Assembly (NCBI GenBank): GCA_014729315.1
Contig: WJKD01000082.1
Span: forward strand, 1 to 35,498
From: Promethearchaeota archaeon
GTDB taxonomy: Archaea; Asgardarchaeota; Lokiarchaeia; Sigynarchaeales; SOKP01
Direction: 5' to 3'
Length of the DNA stretch: 35,498 nt
The first letter of the stretch is position 1; each line of letters starts with the position of its first letter. The notes below the pieces were generated by a model that was given only the letters and a program-made list of their open reading frames with translations, did no database searches and was not told where the DNA came from. The position numbers and the translations under genes are program-made. Below, one piece after another: positions 22,982 through 32,029 of the stretch.

Positions 22982-24895
22982 TTATTCTAAGAATTCATTC
23001 AAAATTCTCCCTTGAACATCTTTGGGACTCTTAATTCCAAGTAAATGCGAAAAAGTAGGGGCTAAATCTGTTAGATTCACGACTTTATCGTTTTTAAATC
23101 CTTTCTTTAATCCGGGACCGTTAAGTATAATTGGAACGCTATTTGAATAATCTCCGAATCTCTCACTTGGTAAATAATAAACATGGGCCCCGAAACATCT
23201 TTTAGCGGGATATGATTCTGGTAAATTCATATATTTTGGGGAAATTTCTGCGGGATTTAATTGTTCTAATATTTCGTCGTATACTTGATAAGGAGGATTA
23301 AGAAAATAGACCACATCACCTATTCTTTCCCCATTTAATCCAAATAACGCAGCGTCTTCTCTACTAAGCGCAAGTTTTACTATTTTTTCTCCCGTTTCAG
23401 AATCTCTCATGCCATTTAAAACATCAATTATCGTCTCTTGAACATCATGATATTTCGATTTTTTCACTATACCGTGTGGATCTCTTCCTTCAAGATTTAT
23501 CCACACAAACGGGGGTTCTATATAAGGAAATGCTGTTGTTTTTTTCCAGTTTACCACATATTTTTTTTCTGATTGCTTCCATTTATAACTTAGTAGCCCA
23601 GCTCTTATTAAGGCTGAAGGGATATTAGCAATTTTCCACGCAGGCATCGCACCGTGATCAGACACGAAAGCAACAATCGTATCCTTGTCAACGCAATTCT
23701 CCAATAAATATCCCACTAATCCGTCAACAATTTTATAGGCGTTTTCAACATTTTCAGCCGCTTTTACCCGGCTATCTTCGGAATAAATTGGTGAATCGTC
23801 GAGTAAGTGAGCTAATTCTTTATGATTTACGCTGTCCAGTAAATGAACGTGAAAGAAGCAAATATCCCAATTGAGCCTTTCTTTAGCAAATCTTACGGCT
23901 TTCCCTACAGTGTCAGTTTCTTGCTTTGCGTATTGAAGATATGATGCAACATCTCCCGAGATTTGATATTCTATCTTCTTTTCTTGAGGAGTCAACTTAT
24001 AACTCAGAACTTTTTTTATTAGTTCTTTACCAAGCCAATCCGGCGTACACCATCCTTTAGAATTATATATCGGAGATAATAATAATTTTAGCGAACTACC
24101 ATCATTTTTTAATTCTAATAATTTTATTTTGAAGAGACAAGGAAAAACTCCATTAGTCGTGTTGAGATCAACCGATATCCAATCGCTCCATATTCCCTCT
24201 TTGATGTCGTATCTTTGATCTTTTTTTTCATTGAGCATTACTACCTTATCGTATCCTTTTCCATTAGTATCAATTATTAACGATTTGAAATAGACGGGGT
24301 TTAGAAGCGTAGAAAAGGATAATTTAAGTTTAATTTCTAAGGGCTCAGATTCGCTGGTTATCGATTCGGGCTTCACTTCAGCAAAATTAATCGTTTTATC
24401 CTCAACTTTACTCTGCTTAGAAAATATTTTCGTTGACTTGGGAGTGAGGATTCTTGGTAATGTTTCAGGTATCGGCCATATAAGAACGGCCATACCACCT
24501 TTTTTAAACTTACTCGACCATCCAGAAGGATAGTTGGCCACGAAAGGAATTCTACCCTCCTGATCTGCGCCATCCCATATATACTGGGCATTACAATATT
24601 TTGAGAGTTGAGAGCGAGAACGATTTTCTAATCCTTTTTCGAAGGATTCCCCTGGAAGATGGACATAAAAGCTTGTCGCTCCGTGAACTCCCGTAGTCGC
24701 TCCTGTAGCTATTGTGGTCCAATTCGTTGGAGTATCGCACGGAGGACATGAAAATCCCTCTGAATAAGAACCGTTTTCCATTAAACTTCTAATATTTGGG
24801 AGTAGACCTTCATTGACATATTTATTCAGGAGGAAAGGAATTGTTTGGTCAACGCCTATAAAGAGTAGCTTTTTCGATTTGTTGTCCATTTTCAT
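22982..24895 (-). CDS. Alkaline-phosphatase-superfamily phosphodiesterase/nucleotide pyrophosphatase
   Basis: About 637 aa from ATG 24895 (a TTG one codon earlier is also open). Type I phosphodiesterase marks: FIGVDQT near residue 16 (first metal Asp), DTPTNWTTIATG around 55-66 with the Thr nucleophile, HLLDSVNH (metal Asp/His), FVSDHGAMPAW (Asp-His pair) and a late GAHVYYL His, then TDLAPTFSHLLG, which closes AlkP-family domains. A large middle insertion (about 170-320) has no motif I recognise. No signal peptide or anchor is seen, so it is probably cytoplasmic. Substrates in the family range from nucleotide pyrophosphates to phospho- or sulfo-esters and glycolytic phosphoglycerate. Here it stays open. 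Convergent with the PLP-enzyme gene with no spacer. Confidence 0.8.
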   Translation of the reverse strand: MKMDNKSKKLLFIGVDQTIPFLLNKYVNEGLLPNIRSLMENGSYSEGFSCPPCDTPTNWTTIATGATTGVHGATSFYVHLPGESFEKGLENRSRSQLSKYCNAQYIWDGADQEGRIPFVANYPSGWSSKFKKGGMAVLIWPIPETLPRILTPKSTKIFSKQSKVEDKTINFAEVKPESITSESEPLEIKLKLSFSTLLNPVYFKSLIIDTNGKGYDKVVMLNEKKDQRYDIKEGIWSDWISVDLNTTNGVFPCLFKIKLLELKNDGSSLKLLLSPIYNSKGWCTPDWLGKELIKKVLSYKLTPQEKKIEYQISGDVASYLQYAKQETDTVGKAVRFAKERLNWDICFFHVHLLDSVNHKELAHLLDDSPIYSEDSRVKAAENVENAYKIVDGLVGYLLENCVDKDTIVAFVSDHGAMPAWKIANIPSALIRAGLLSYKWKQSEKKYVVNWKKTTAFPYIEPPFVWINLEGRDPHGIVKKSKYHDVQETIIDVLNGMRDSETGEKIVKLALSREDAALFGLNGERIGDVVYFLNPPYQVYDEILEQLNPAEISPKYMNLPESYPAKRCFGAHVYYLPSERFGDYSNSVPIILNGPGLKKGFKNDKVVNLTDLAPTFSHLLGIKSPKDVQGRILNEFLE

Positions 24896-25069
24896 CAATA
24901 TATTAGTTTATTGATTTAGCTTAAAATGTGATTCTTAATTTAATTTTTGATTTCAAAACAAAAGTATAATACATCTAAGATTTAGTGATTGATTTTATTA
25001 TTGATATTCTAATTATAGTACATAACAATTTATGTTATATTCAATCCACATAGAGTCAAGTTGATTGCC

Positions 25070-25717
25070 ATGATATATACTGATAAATTCCAAAAACTAA
25101 TGGATAACTTATCTAATGGCAAAATTAACAAAAAGGAAGTGGTTAATATCCTTTTGACTCTATTAGAAGAGAGCGATAAACTTTTAGAGAGAATCGAATC
25201 GCTAAAAACTATTTATTACCTTAAAATAAACGGTGATAAAGTTTTTCGAATTATTGAGAACCATTTGATTTCGGATGAGAGCGCTCAAATACGTTGTCTT
25301 TCAGCTAAAATAATATTTCAAAACTTTCCAAAGAGCAAAAACTTTCTCTTGTTGAGGTGGGTAAGCCAATATGAACGATCTGCGTTAGTAATTAAAACCT
25401 TATTGGATTTATTTCGAAGCGTAGTGGATCCACATTTTAAAATCTTTCAAAATATTATATTAGAAAGACTTAAAAAGATATATAATATTCCAATGAAAGA
25501 GATTAACCTATTTTTAAATCTGGAAGTCTTATGTGTGGAAAAAACAAAACAATATAACTTAAATATTGGAGAAAATTGGCATAAGATAATTCGTATGTTA
25601 AAATTCTCACCGGATTCCGTTTGGCTTGTTCAGAGGTTATATTATATAAAATATGGAGGAAAAATGTTAGGACCTCTTCCAGACGATTCCTTACCATATC
25701 TGAAACAGTTAATATGA
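25070..25717 (+). CDS. Predicted helical-repeat (HEAT-like) protein of unknown function
   Basis: About 215 aa from ATG 25070; an in-frame TTG at 25061 would add three residues. It is predicted to be almost all helix, with amphipathic pairs about 35-40 residues apart (for example LLERIESLKTIYYL, SAQIRCLSAKIIF, ALVIKTLLDLFRS), which suggests an alpha-solenoid such as HEAT/ARM repeats. No catalytic motif, signal or membrane span is visible. Lys and Ile are abundant as in its neighbours, so there is no sign of recent foreign origin. A TATA-like TTATGTTATAT lies about 30 bp upstream. Such solenoids usually act as protein-binding scaffolds. I do not recognise the specific gene. Confidence 0.6.
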   Translation: MIYTDKFQKLMDNLSNGKINKKEVVNILLTLLEESDKLLERIESLKTIYYLKINGDKVFRIIENHLISDESAQIRCLSAKIIFQNFPKSKNFLLLRWVSQYERSALVIKTLLDLFRSVVDPHFKIFQNIILERLKKIYNIPMKEINLFLNLEVLCVEKTKQYNLNIGENWHKIIRMLKFSPDSVWLVQRLYYIKYGGKMLGPLPDDSLPYLKQLI

Positions 25718-25847
25718 TGAAACTTTCCTTTATTGAAATCATTAATCCAAAATTCATTTATATACGATAAAGGCAATAAGAATATTATAAAATTATCCAA
25801 TAAGAAAATAGTATTAATTTAATTTCTTTTAAAGAGGACGCAGATCA

Positions 25848-26777
25848 ATGAAGAAAAAATATTATAGAAATAAAACAGCTGTTATCACGGGTGCGGCGAG
25901 CGGAATAGGAAAGGAATTTGCGATTCAATTGACTAATTTAAAAGTGAACTTAATTCTTTCTGATATCAACCTCGCTGGTTTGAAAAATATTGAATCAGAA
26001 TTAGATTCTTTTGACACTAAAATTATTTTTGTTCAATGTGATGTTACCAAGAAGGAAGATGTTGAAAATTTGGCTGCGATTACTCTAAAAGAAATGAATC
26101 AAGTCGATTTTGTTTTTAGCAACGCTGGAGTATATGGAATTGGACCTTTAGAGGAATTTACGCATCAACAATGGGAACATATGATCAACGTGAATATCTG
26201 GGGTATGATTTATGTTGTTAGCGCCTTCTTACCAATTATGCTAGAACAAGAAGGAGGACACGTAATAGTTACTAGTTCAATTGCGGGTTCGATGGGGTCG
26301 GGAATGGTAACTCCCTATAGCACAACCAAATTTGCCAACTCTGGATTCTGTGAGGCTCTTTATGGGGAATATAAACAGAAAGGATTAAATGTATCAGTTA
26401 TATGTCCATTTCCCATACACACGCATCTTATTAAAGGCGCAGGATTCTCCTTTTCTTCAGATCTTTTTGAAAAGTATGGTAATAAAATTACTAAAGAAGC
26501 AATTGAGGCTGGTAAGAAATATTATTGGGAGGAATTTACGAAAAAAGGAAGTGGCTTTTTAGGTGGGTTTAATGTAGAAAAGTCGGTTAAAAGATTTATC
26601 AAAAAGATTTCAAAGAAAAAACTTTACATTTTTGATAGACGATACGGTAGGTTAATACAATATCTAAGGGGATTTTGGCCCAGTTTATACAAATTGCTTT
26701 TAAAAATCTCAGGAAAAAGACATAGAAAACTAGTCGAAGCTACTTACGATAAAATAATCGAAAAGTCCGGAATCTGA
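25848..26777 (+). CDS. Short-chain dehydrogenase/reductase (SDR)
   Basis: A 309-aa classical SDR. TGAASGIG at 14-21 binds NAD(P); SDIN with Asp39 after the second strand suggests NAD preference; CDVT, NAG at 92-94, and the catalytic Ser143/144, Tyr157 and Lys161 (YSTTK) are all present. Classical SDRs are about 250 aa; the extra 50 basic residues at the end (LYIFDRRYGRLIQYLRGFWP) look like the tail of SDRs that meet membranes or lipids. AGAGGA lies about 10 bases before ATG 25848 as a possible ribosome site. The substrate is an alcohol or ketone of unknown kind. It is followed on the same strand by the MttB-like gene after 140 bp, so co-function is uncertain. Confidence 0.85.
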   Translation: MKKKYYRNKTAVITGAASGIGKEFAIQLTNLKVNLILSDINLAGLKNIESELDSFDTKIIFVQCDVTKKEDVENLAAITLKEMNQVDFVFSNAGVYGIGPLEEFTHQQWEHMINVNIWGMIYVVSAFLPIMLEQEGGHVIVTSSIAGSMGSGMVTPYSTTKFANSGFCEALYGEYKQKGLNVSVICPFPIHTHLIKGAGFSFSSDLFEKYGNKITKEAIEAGKKYYWEEFTKKGSGFLGGFNVEKSVKRFIKKISKKKLYIFDRRYGRLIQYLRGFWPSLYKLLLKISGKRHRKLVEATYDKIIEKSGI

Positions 26778-26841
26778 AAATTAATTCTTTCTTAAAATAC
26801 ATTATCTCCATCTTTTACTTATAGAACGAAAATATGAACTA

Positions 26842-26881
26842 TAGTAATTATAGTAATCTTTTAAGGTATTAGTAATCTTTT
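26842..26881. promoter_or_regulatory. Repeated TAGTAAT motif upstream of the MttB-like gene
   Basis: TAGTAAT occurs at 26842, 26851 and 26870; the last two extend to an identical TAGTAATCTTTT (26851-26862 and 26870-26881). The set ends 36 bp before the ATG at 26918, where a regulator could sit. Chance in AT-rich DNA is possible. Confidence 0.25.
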
Positions 26882-26917
26882 TTTTATCAATTAACATAAG
26901 TTCGAAATTTAATAAAT

Positions 26918-28354
26918 ATGACAATATTACGACCGAATATTCGAATATTAGACGAACTTCATAAGGAAGATATCTTTAACGAAGCCAAAAACATCTTAGA
27001 AACCATAGGAGTGTATATTGAGAATTTAGCAGTCAAGGAAATGTTTCGTGAGCAAGATATTCCAAATCAAGGATCAAGATATTTCATTCCCGAAGATGTA
27101 GTAAATCAATCTTTAGAAAATATACCCCGAGAAATCATTCTTTACGATAGGGATGGCGAAAAAAGCTTAGAATTAAAAGCGGATAATGCATACTCCAATC
27201 CAGGGTCTGCGGCTATGCATATAATAGATGAAAATACCGGAGAAAGGCGACACGCTTTCGAAAATGATTTTATAGGGTTTTCGAAAGTCGTCGAGCAGTT
27301 AAAATATATTGAAGCCCAAAGCACTGCTCTCATTTGCGATGATATTCCAATAAAAGCTCAAGACTGGCATAGGTTATACATCTGTCTATCAAACTGCTAC
27401 AAACCAATTATTACCGGCACTTTTAGAAAAGAAAGCTTTGAGATTATGAAAGAACTTTTATTAGCTTGTAGGTCATCAGAAAGGGATCTTGCTGCTAAAC
27501 CATTAGCCATCTTTGATGCTGCTCCTTCTCCTCCTTTAAAATGGTCAGATTTGACTAGTCAAGCTATTATCGATTGTGCTAACAATATGATCCCATGTGA
27601 ATTCGTTTCAATGCCTTTAGCTGGAGCTAATGCACCAATTACATTATTAGGTTCTATTACGCAAATGTGTGCAGAAAACCTAGCGGGTGTAGTAATCTCC
27701 CAAATGACCAAAAAAGGAGCACCGTTAATATGGGGGGGATCTCCATCTGCAATGGATATGAAATCAGGATTAGCTCCGATTGGAGCAATAGAATCAGTAA
27801 TGATTACAATTGGAAATGTTGAAATGGGAAAATATTTAGGATTTCCTACCCACGCTTATCTAGGTGTGAGTGACTCATTACTTCCAGATGTCCAATCGGG
27901 ATTTGAAGCAGCTATAAGTTTATTGTTAGGAATTCAAGCGGGAGTTAATGTTATTTCGGGTCCAGGCATGCTAGAATCTGAGGTGACTCAGAGTATAGAA
28001 AAGCTAATAATTGACAATGATATTGTAGGAATGGCAAAACGATTTATTAGTGGCGTAAAAGATTATCCGAAACCTTATGCAAGTAACATCCTTAAAGATT
28101 ACAATAAAAGAGAAGAATTGCTATCACATCCAAGTACAATTAAATATTTTAAAGAAGAATTATTCTTCCCGAGCCATATAGTGAAGAGAATGGCGTATAG
28201 TAGATGGAAAGATAAAGGTTCAAAATCGACGCGGGCAATTGCTCGGGAGGAAGCTATAAAATTAAAATCAGCTCCATCTAAAAAACCGATTAGCGATGCT
28301 CTTCTAAAAGAATTAAAAGAAATCGTATCTGCAAATTTAAATAAAAAAGAATAG
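26918..28354 (+). CDS. MttB-family (non-pyrrolysine) methylamine/betaine-type methyltransferase
   Basis: A 478-aa protein of the trimethylamine methyltransferase MttB superfamily. It follows the family along its length: the early LRPNIRIL start, SNPGSAAMH, a SMPLAGANAPITLLG segment, GAPLIWGG, and GVSDSLLPDVQSGFEAA. True MttB reads an in-frame TAG as pyrrolysine; this gene has no in-frame TAG, so it belongs to the wider MtgB/MtcB-like group that demethylates glycine betaine, proline betaine, carnitine or related quaternary amines and passes the methyl to a corrinoid protein. No corrinoid protein or MtgA-type partner is in the window, so the acceptor must be encoded elsewhere. The leaderless-looking ATG follows a T-rich tract. 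Substrate unknown. Confidence 0.83.
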   Translation: MTILRPNIRILDELHKEDIFNEAKNILETIGVYIENLAVKEMFREQDIPNQGSRYFIPEDVVNQSLENIPREIILYDRDGEKSLELKADNAYSNPGSAAMHIIDENTGERRHAFENDFIGFSKVVEQLKYIEAQSTALICDDIPIKAQDWHRLYICLSNCYKPIITGTFRKESFEIMKELLLACRSSERDLAAKPLAIFDAAPSPPLKWSDLTSQAIIDCANNMIPCEFVSMPLAGANAPITLLGSITQMCAENLAGVVISQMTKKGAPLIWGGSPSAMDMKSGLAPIGAIESVMITIGNVEMGKYLGFPTHAYLGVSDSLLPDVQSGFEAAISLLLGIQAGVNVISGPGMLESEVTQSIEKLIIDNDIVGMAKRFISGVKDYPKPYASNILKDYNKREELLSHPSTIKYFKEELFFPSHIVKRMAYSRWKDKGSKSTRAIAREEAIKLKSAPSKKPISDALLKELKEIVSANLNKKE

Positions 28355-28380
28355 AAAAATTAATCGAGAGATGGAGATTT

Positions 28381-29778
28381 TTAGGCACTTAATTCCATCT
28401 TTTTTTGTTCGTGTAATTTGTCAGTTTCAGCTTTAATTTCTTCGTATCGTTCTTTATTAATAGGAAAATGCATCATAGAAATTATTCCGATTACTAAAGC
28501 TATAGCTGGAAACAAAAATATTAAGGCTCTTAGTCCAAACACGGTTTCTGCGGTGGCTAATTTAGGGTCAAAAACTGCCCAACCGACGCTATTAAAAACT
28601 ATCGAAATCGTTAAATACACTGCGATGATATTAAGACGATTGATCAGAGCAAATGTTCCCATATAAGCTCCTTCTCTCCTTACTCCTGTTCTTAATTCGT
28701 CGTCATCTATTACAGTTGATGTAGCAATAACCCGAAAGAACATTGCACCTGCTAGTCCTATGCCCACTAAGAAATATGCAATAATTGCTCCAATTATTTC
28801 GGTTATGAACATAAATGGAACTAAACATATTATAAACGCTATCATTGCATAAATGAGCCCGTTTTTAATTCCCACCTTTAAGGAAACTTTTCTCCATAGA
28901 TTTATAAATATCGCCGCTGAAATAAATGCTAATCCTAGTAATATTGATAAAAGAAACGCGCTTTCAATATTTAGCACGAATCTCCCGTAGAGAGGCGTAA
29001 TCACAGGAAGCATACCAAAGACATAATAGATCGTAAAGTTGGCAACCACATAGGTTCTGAACGCTTTGTTTTTCAACGATAATTTAACCGAATTAAATAA
29101 GGATGGAGCTTTATCAGAGTCTTTGGAATATTCTAATCTTTCCTTTATGCCATATTTAACGAAAAGAAAACCGGCGATTAAAATTATAATCGCAAAAAAA
29201 ATTCCCGCGTATACATAATTAACCGCGTATCGTTTATCTGTATAATTTGGAATAAAGAAACTTGGAGCTAAGAAAGCAAAGAATAGACCGACCACACCAA
29301 CAATCTGGATAATATTATTCGCTTTCGCCCGGTCCTCCAGATTCTGATACATCTCCGGAAAGAGAGCTGTCTGATTGAGAGAGAACATGGTATAAAAAAG
29401 CTCATATAAGAGCGTCATAATTATAAAATAGATAAATATGGTTAACTGTGAGCCTTCTGGAGGTAACCAAAGTAAAACTAATATAATCGCTGTTGGAATT
29501 ATCCCCATAACGATGTATGGTTTTCTTCTTCCCCATTTTGTTTTGGTTCTATCCGAAAGGCCCCCCATCATTGGATCGTTAAACGCATCCCACAAACTCC
29601 ATATTATAAAACCTACTGTTATTAAATTTATGTTTAACCCAACGATCGTAAAATAAAATGTAAATATTAAAAATCCAAAAAATTGAGAGGCTACTGTATC
29701 GATGAAAAATCCGTTCGAATATGCCAAAATTTCTTTTACTGAATGTTCTTCTTTAACTTTAGGTGCTTCGCTTGTCAT
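28381..29778 (-). CDS. GPH-family (MelB/YihO-like) glycoside:cation symporter
   Basis: About 465 aa from ATG 29778 (an in-frame TTG lies two codons upstream). About 12 hydrophobic helices; NDPMMGGLSDR followed by KTKWGRRKPYIVMG is the GPH family signature, and DDDELRTGVRREGAYMG in the second half is also typical. It lies behind a YihQ-like GH31 gene on the same strand with a 148-bp gap. In E. coli the sulfoquinovosidase yihQ sits beside the GPH carriers yihO and yihP, so this protein is a good candidate to import the substrate of the two GH31 enzymes. The gap contains CTATAAAATG-like promoter DNA (minus strand, about 29867-29878), so it may be transcribed alone. Confidence 0.86.
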   Translation of the reverse strand: MTSEAPKVKEEHSVKEILAYSNGFFIDTVASQFFGFLIFTFYFTIVGLNINLITVGFIIWSLWDAFNDPMMGGLSDRTKTKWGRRKPYIVMGIIPTAIILVLLWLPPEGSQLTIFIYFIIMTLLYELFYTMFSLNQTALFPEMYQNLEDRAKANNIIQIVGVVGLFFAFLAPSFFIPNYTDKRYAVNYVYAGIFFAIIILIAGFLFVKYGIKERLEYSKDSDKAPSLFNSVKLSLKNKAFRTYVVANFTIYYVFGMLPVITPLYGRFVLNIESAFLLSILLGLAFISAAIFINLWRKVSLKVGIKNGLIYAMIAFIICLVPFMFITEIIGAIIAYFLVGIGLAGAMFFRVIATSTVIDDDELRTGVRREGAYMGTFALINRLNIIAVYLTISIVFNSVGWAVFDPKLATAETVFGLRALIFLFPAIALVIGIISMMHFPINKERYEEIKAETDKLHEQKKMELSA

Positions 29779-29932
29779 TTTCAAAATATTTTTAAGATTA
29801 TTAAGTATTATTACTTTCTATATTAAAAATAATTAAAAGATTATTGAAATATCTCTCCTAATTTTTAACATTTTATAGTAGCTATCCTATATTTGATTTT
29901 TGATCATTTTTTTCCAAATCTATAGAGATTTA

Positions 29933-31870
29933 TTAGGTTTTTAGAGTTTCAAAAAGTGGGGCAAATTCTGAGCCCTTTCTATAAAAAATAGGTGGCTGAC
30001 CAATAGGAGCGTTTAAACGGCACCAACCTCTTTTATAGCTTTTTTCAGTCCAAATATGAATCCATTCATCGTCAGGTAAATATATATTCCATTGAGACCT
30101 TTTTGGTTCAAAAACTGGAGCAACCAACAAGTCTCTTCCGAATAGATATTGGTATTTTAAGTCGTACAATTCTGGGTCGCCTTCATAATGAAGAAAGCAA
30201 GCCCTAATTGGAGGAATACCTTCTTTTTGGTATTGATTGGAGAGTTCTGTCAAATACGGTTTTAATTTTACGTGAATGTCGATCATTTTTGCGAAATGTT
30301 CGAGTGTTTCTTGGTCTGAATCAAATTGCCAATTCACATCTGGTTTTACTCCTTCGTGAGTCCTCATTGCCATAGTAAAAGCAGCCATCTCTGCCCAGCG
30401 CATAAAAATCTCTTTGGTTCTTTTATAAGGTCCCATAGTGATAAAACCGCCTATATCGTAATGATAATAACCTATTCCAGAGAGTCCTAAAGTTATTCCA
30501 ATCGGAATGTCTGCTGCCATACCGTTTTCCTTAGTCCAGTCAACAATTTGATCTCCTGGCCAGTAAAGCATAATATATTTCGAAGCGTGCGAATATCCAG
30601 CTCTGTTAAATATGAGAATTTGATTTAGGAGGTTGTTTTCTTTAAGAACTTCATATACAATTTTCGCCCAATCTATAGCATACTGATTGTGATAAATTTT
30701 AGCATCGACACCAGAATACAACACTGCATCAGTGGGTAAATATTCTCCATAATCGTGCATCCAACCTGAAAGCCCCATATCGATCAGGTTCTTCTTCATT
30801 AGCTTTTTATACCATTCAACAGCATCGGGGTTGGTTAAATCTATCAATCCCGCATTCAATTCATCCACATCTATTTCATAGGCATTGCCATTTTTTTCTT
30901 TCACGCAGTATCCTTTTTCTGCGGCTTCTTTGAATAAATTTCCGTCTAGAGCTAAAAACGGATTCATATATCCTAAAAATTTAATATCCCGATTTTCCAA
31001 AGCTTTACAATAAGAAGGAAGCCCGGGGTAAAGGTCTTCGTCGTATTTCCAATTCCAAAACAAATTTTTTCCGAAATTTGTAATTCTATATCCTTGCCAA
31101 TCTTGACACCACACAGCACTTACTTTCATATTGACTTTCTTAGTTTTTTGAAGTTTTTTCTCAACAACATCTTTTCCTCCTTGAATACCCAGAATAACTC
31201 CATTGTAAACCCAATCTGGAAACTCTGGCTGTTTTCCAATATACTTTGTTAGATTACTGACCACTGATAAAATACTTTCATATTTTGCTATCACGATTTT
31301 TTCTGGGACATTCCAAATATATAACTCGTGAAAAAGATCTTCTTCAAAATTAAATTCAGAATACGAAGTTGTTTCTATATGGCAAAAGTAATTACTAGAA
31401 CTTATAAAGCTCGTTTGCGGATAATATGTAGAATAGAGAAATTCCTCAGTCCATAATCTTATCTTTACTCCTCTTAGATTAAGTTTTGAAAAGTGTGCGC
31501 CCCCACCATAAATTCTTTCGTCTGGTAAAGCCGAGATCAAAAGCCAGAAACGATTTATGCTTTTATTATTATAAACTTGTGGAAAAATTTCTAATCGACT
31601 GTCTATAATCTTAAATGTTATTTCTAATTGAAGATTTGAATTACTAAAAACAATAATAATCCTTTCGGGGGATAGGTCTATAAATTCGAACTTATCAAGT
31701 AAAAATTCATTAGGATTATTTTCCCTAATCTTAAAGTGTCCTACTCTGCGACGAAACTTCCCAGTCCCACTTCCGATTTTGAAACAAGGATTGGAATGAG
31801 TATAGTGAAAGAAAAGAAGTTTACCGTAAAATATTTTAAATCCTTGATCTATTAACTCTACTTTTAACAT
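29933..31870 (-). CDS. YihQ-like GH31 alpha-glycosidase, copy 1 (altered sulfonate-binding set)
   Basis: A 645-aa GH31 enzyme aligning with E. coli sulfoquinovosidase YihQ (compared from memory), without gaps across the catalytic domain at a constant offset of 32. Nucleophile Asp373 (WMHDYGEYLPTD) and acid/base Asp440 (WPGDQIVDW) are kept. Of the five sulfonate-recognition residues (E. coli Q262, Q288, R301, W304, Y508), this copy has Q230, Q256, Asn269, W272 and Phe476, so the key arginine is lost. It also lacks about 11 residues of the EQGIGR loop that copy 2 and YihQ carry near residue 142. The substrate is therefore probably an alpha-glycoside other than sulfoquinovoside. No signal peptide: cytoplasmic. 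A TATA-like box lies about 26 bp before ATG 31870. Confidence 0.83.
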   Translation of the reverse strand: MLKVELIDQGFKIFYGKLLFFHYTHSNPCFKIGSGTGKFRRRVGHFKIRENNPNEFLLDKFEFIDLSPERIIIVFSNSNLQLEITFKIIDSRLEIFPQVYNNKSINRFWLLISALPDERIYGGGAHFSKLNLRGVKIRLWTEEFLYSTYYPQTSFISSSNYFCHIETTSYSEFNFEEDLFHELYIWNVPEKIVIAKYESILSVVSNLTKYIGKQPEFPDWVYNGVILGIQGGKDVVEKKLQKTKKVNMKVSAVWCQDWQGYRITNFGKNLFWNWKYDEDLYPGLPSYCKALENRDIKFLGYMNPFLALDGNLFKEAAEKGYCVKEKNGNAYEIDVDELNAGLIDLTNPDAVEWYKKLMKKNLIDMGLSGWMHDYGEYLPTDAVLYSGVDAKIYHNQYAIDWAKIVYEVLKENNLLNQILIFNRAGYSHASKYIMLYWPGDQIVDWTKENGMAADIPIGITLGLSGIGYYHYDIGGFITMGPYKRTKEIFMRWAEMAAFTMAMRTHEGVKPDVNWQFDSDQETLEHFAKMIDIHVKLKPYLTELSNQYQKEGIPPIRACFLHYEGDPELYDLKYQYLFGRDLLVAPVFEPKRSQWNIYLPDDEWIHIWTEKSYKRGWCRLNAPIGQPPIFYRKGSEFAPLFETLKT

Positions 31871-31890
31871 TTAAATCCATCGCTTAGTGT

Positions 31891-31901
31891 TTAATATTAT
31901 T
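31891..31901 (-). promoter_or_regulatory. TATA-like box of GH31 copy 1
   Basis: On the minus strand the bases read like AATAATATTAA, centred about 26 bp before the ATG at 31870. No ribosome site follows, so a leaderless transcript is likely. The rest of the 159-bp gap to the threonine ammonia-lyase gene shows no gene. Confidence 0.35.
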
Positions 31902-32029
31902 GAGTAAAATACAATTGATTAAATATCATTCTTTCATAAAGAAAAAATGAGAAGACATAGTAGATTTCGGAAAAACTAATGAAAATGGTTTTGTTTAAAA
32001 TATTAATATCGGGGAAATTGAATTCTTGC

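Noticed and set aside
26918..28354. Pyrrolysine in the MttB-like gene
   Set aside because: No in-frame TAG occurs between start and stop; it is a non-pyrrolysine family member.
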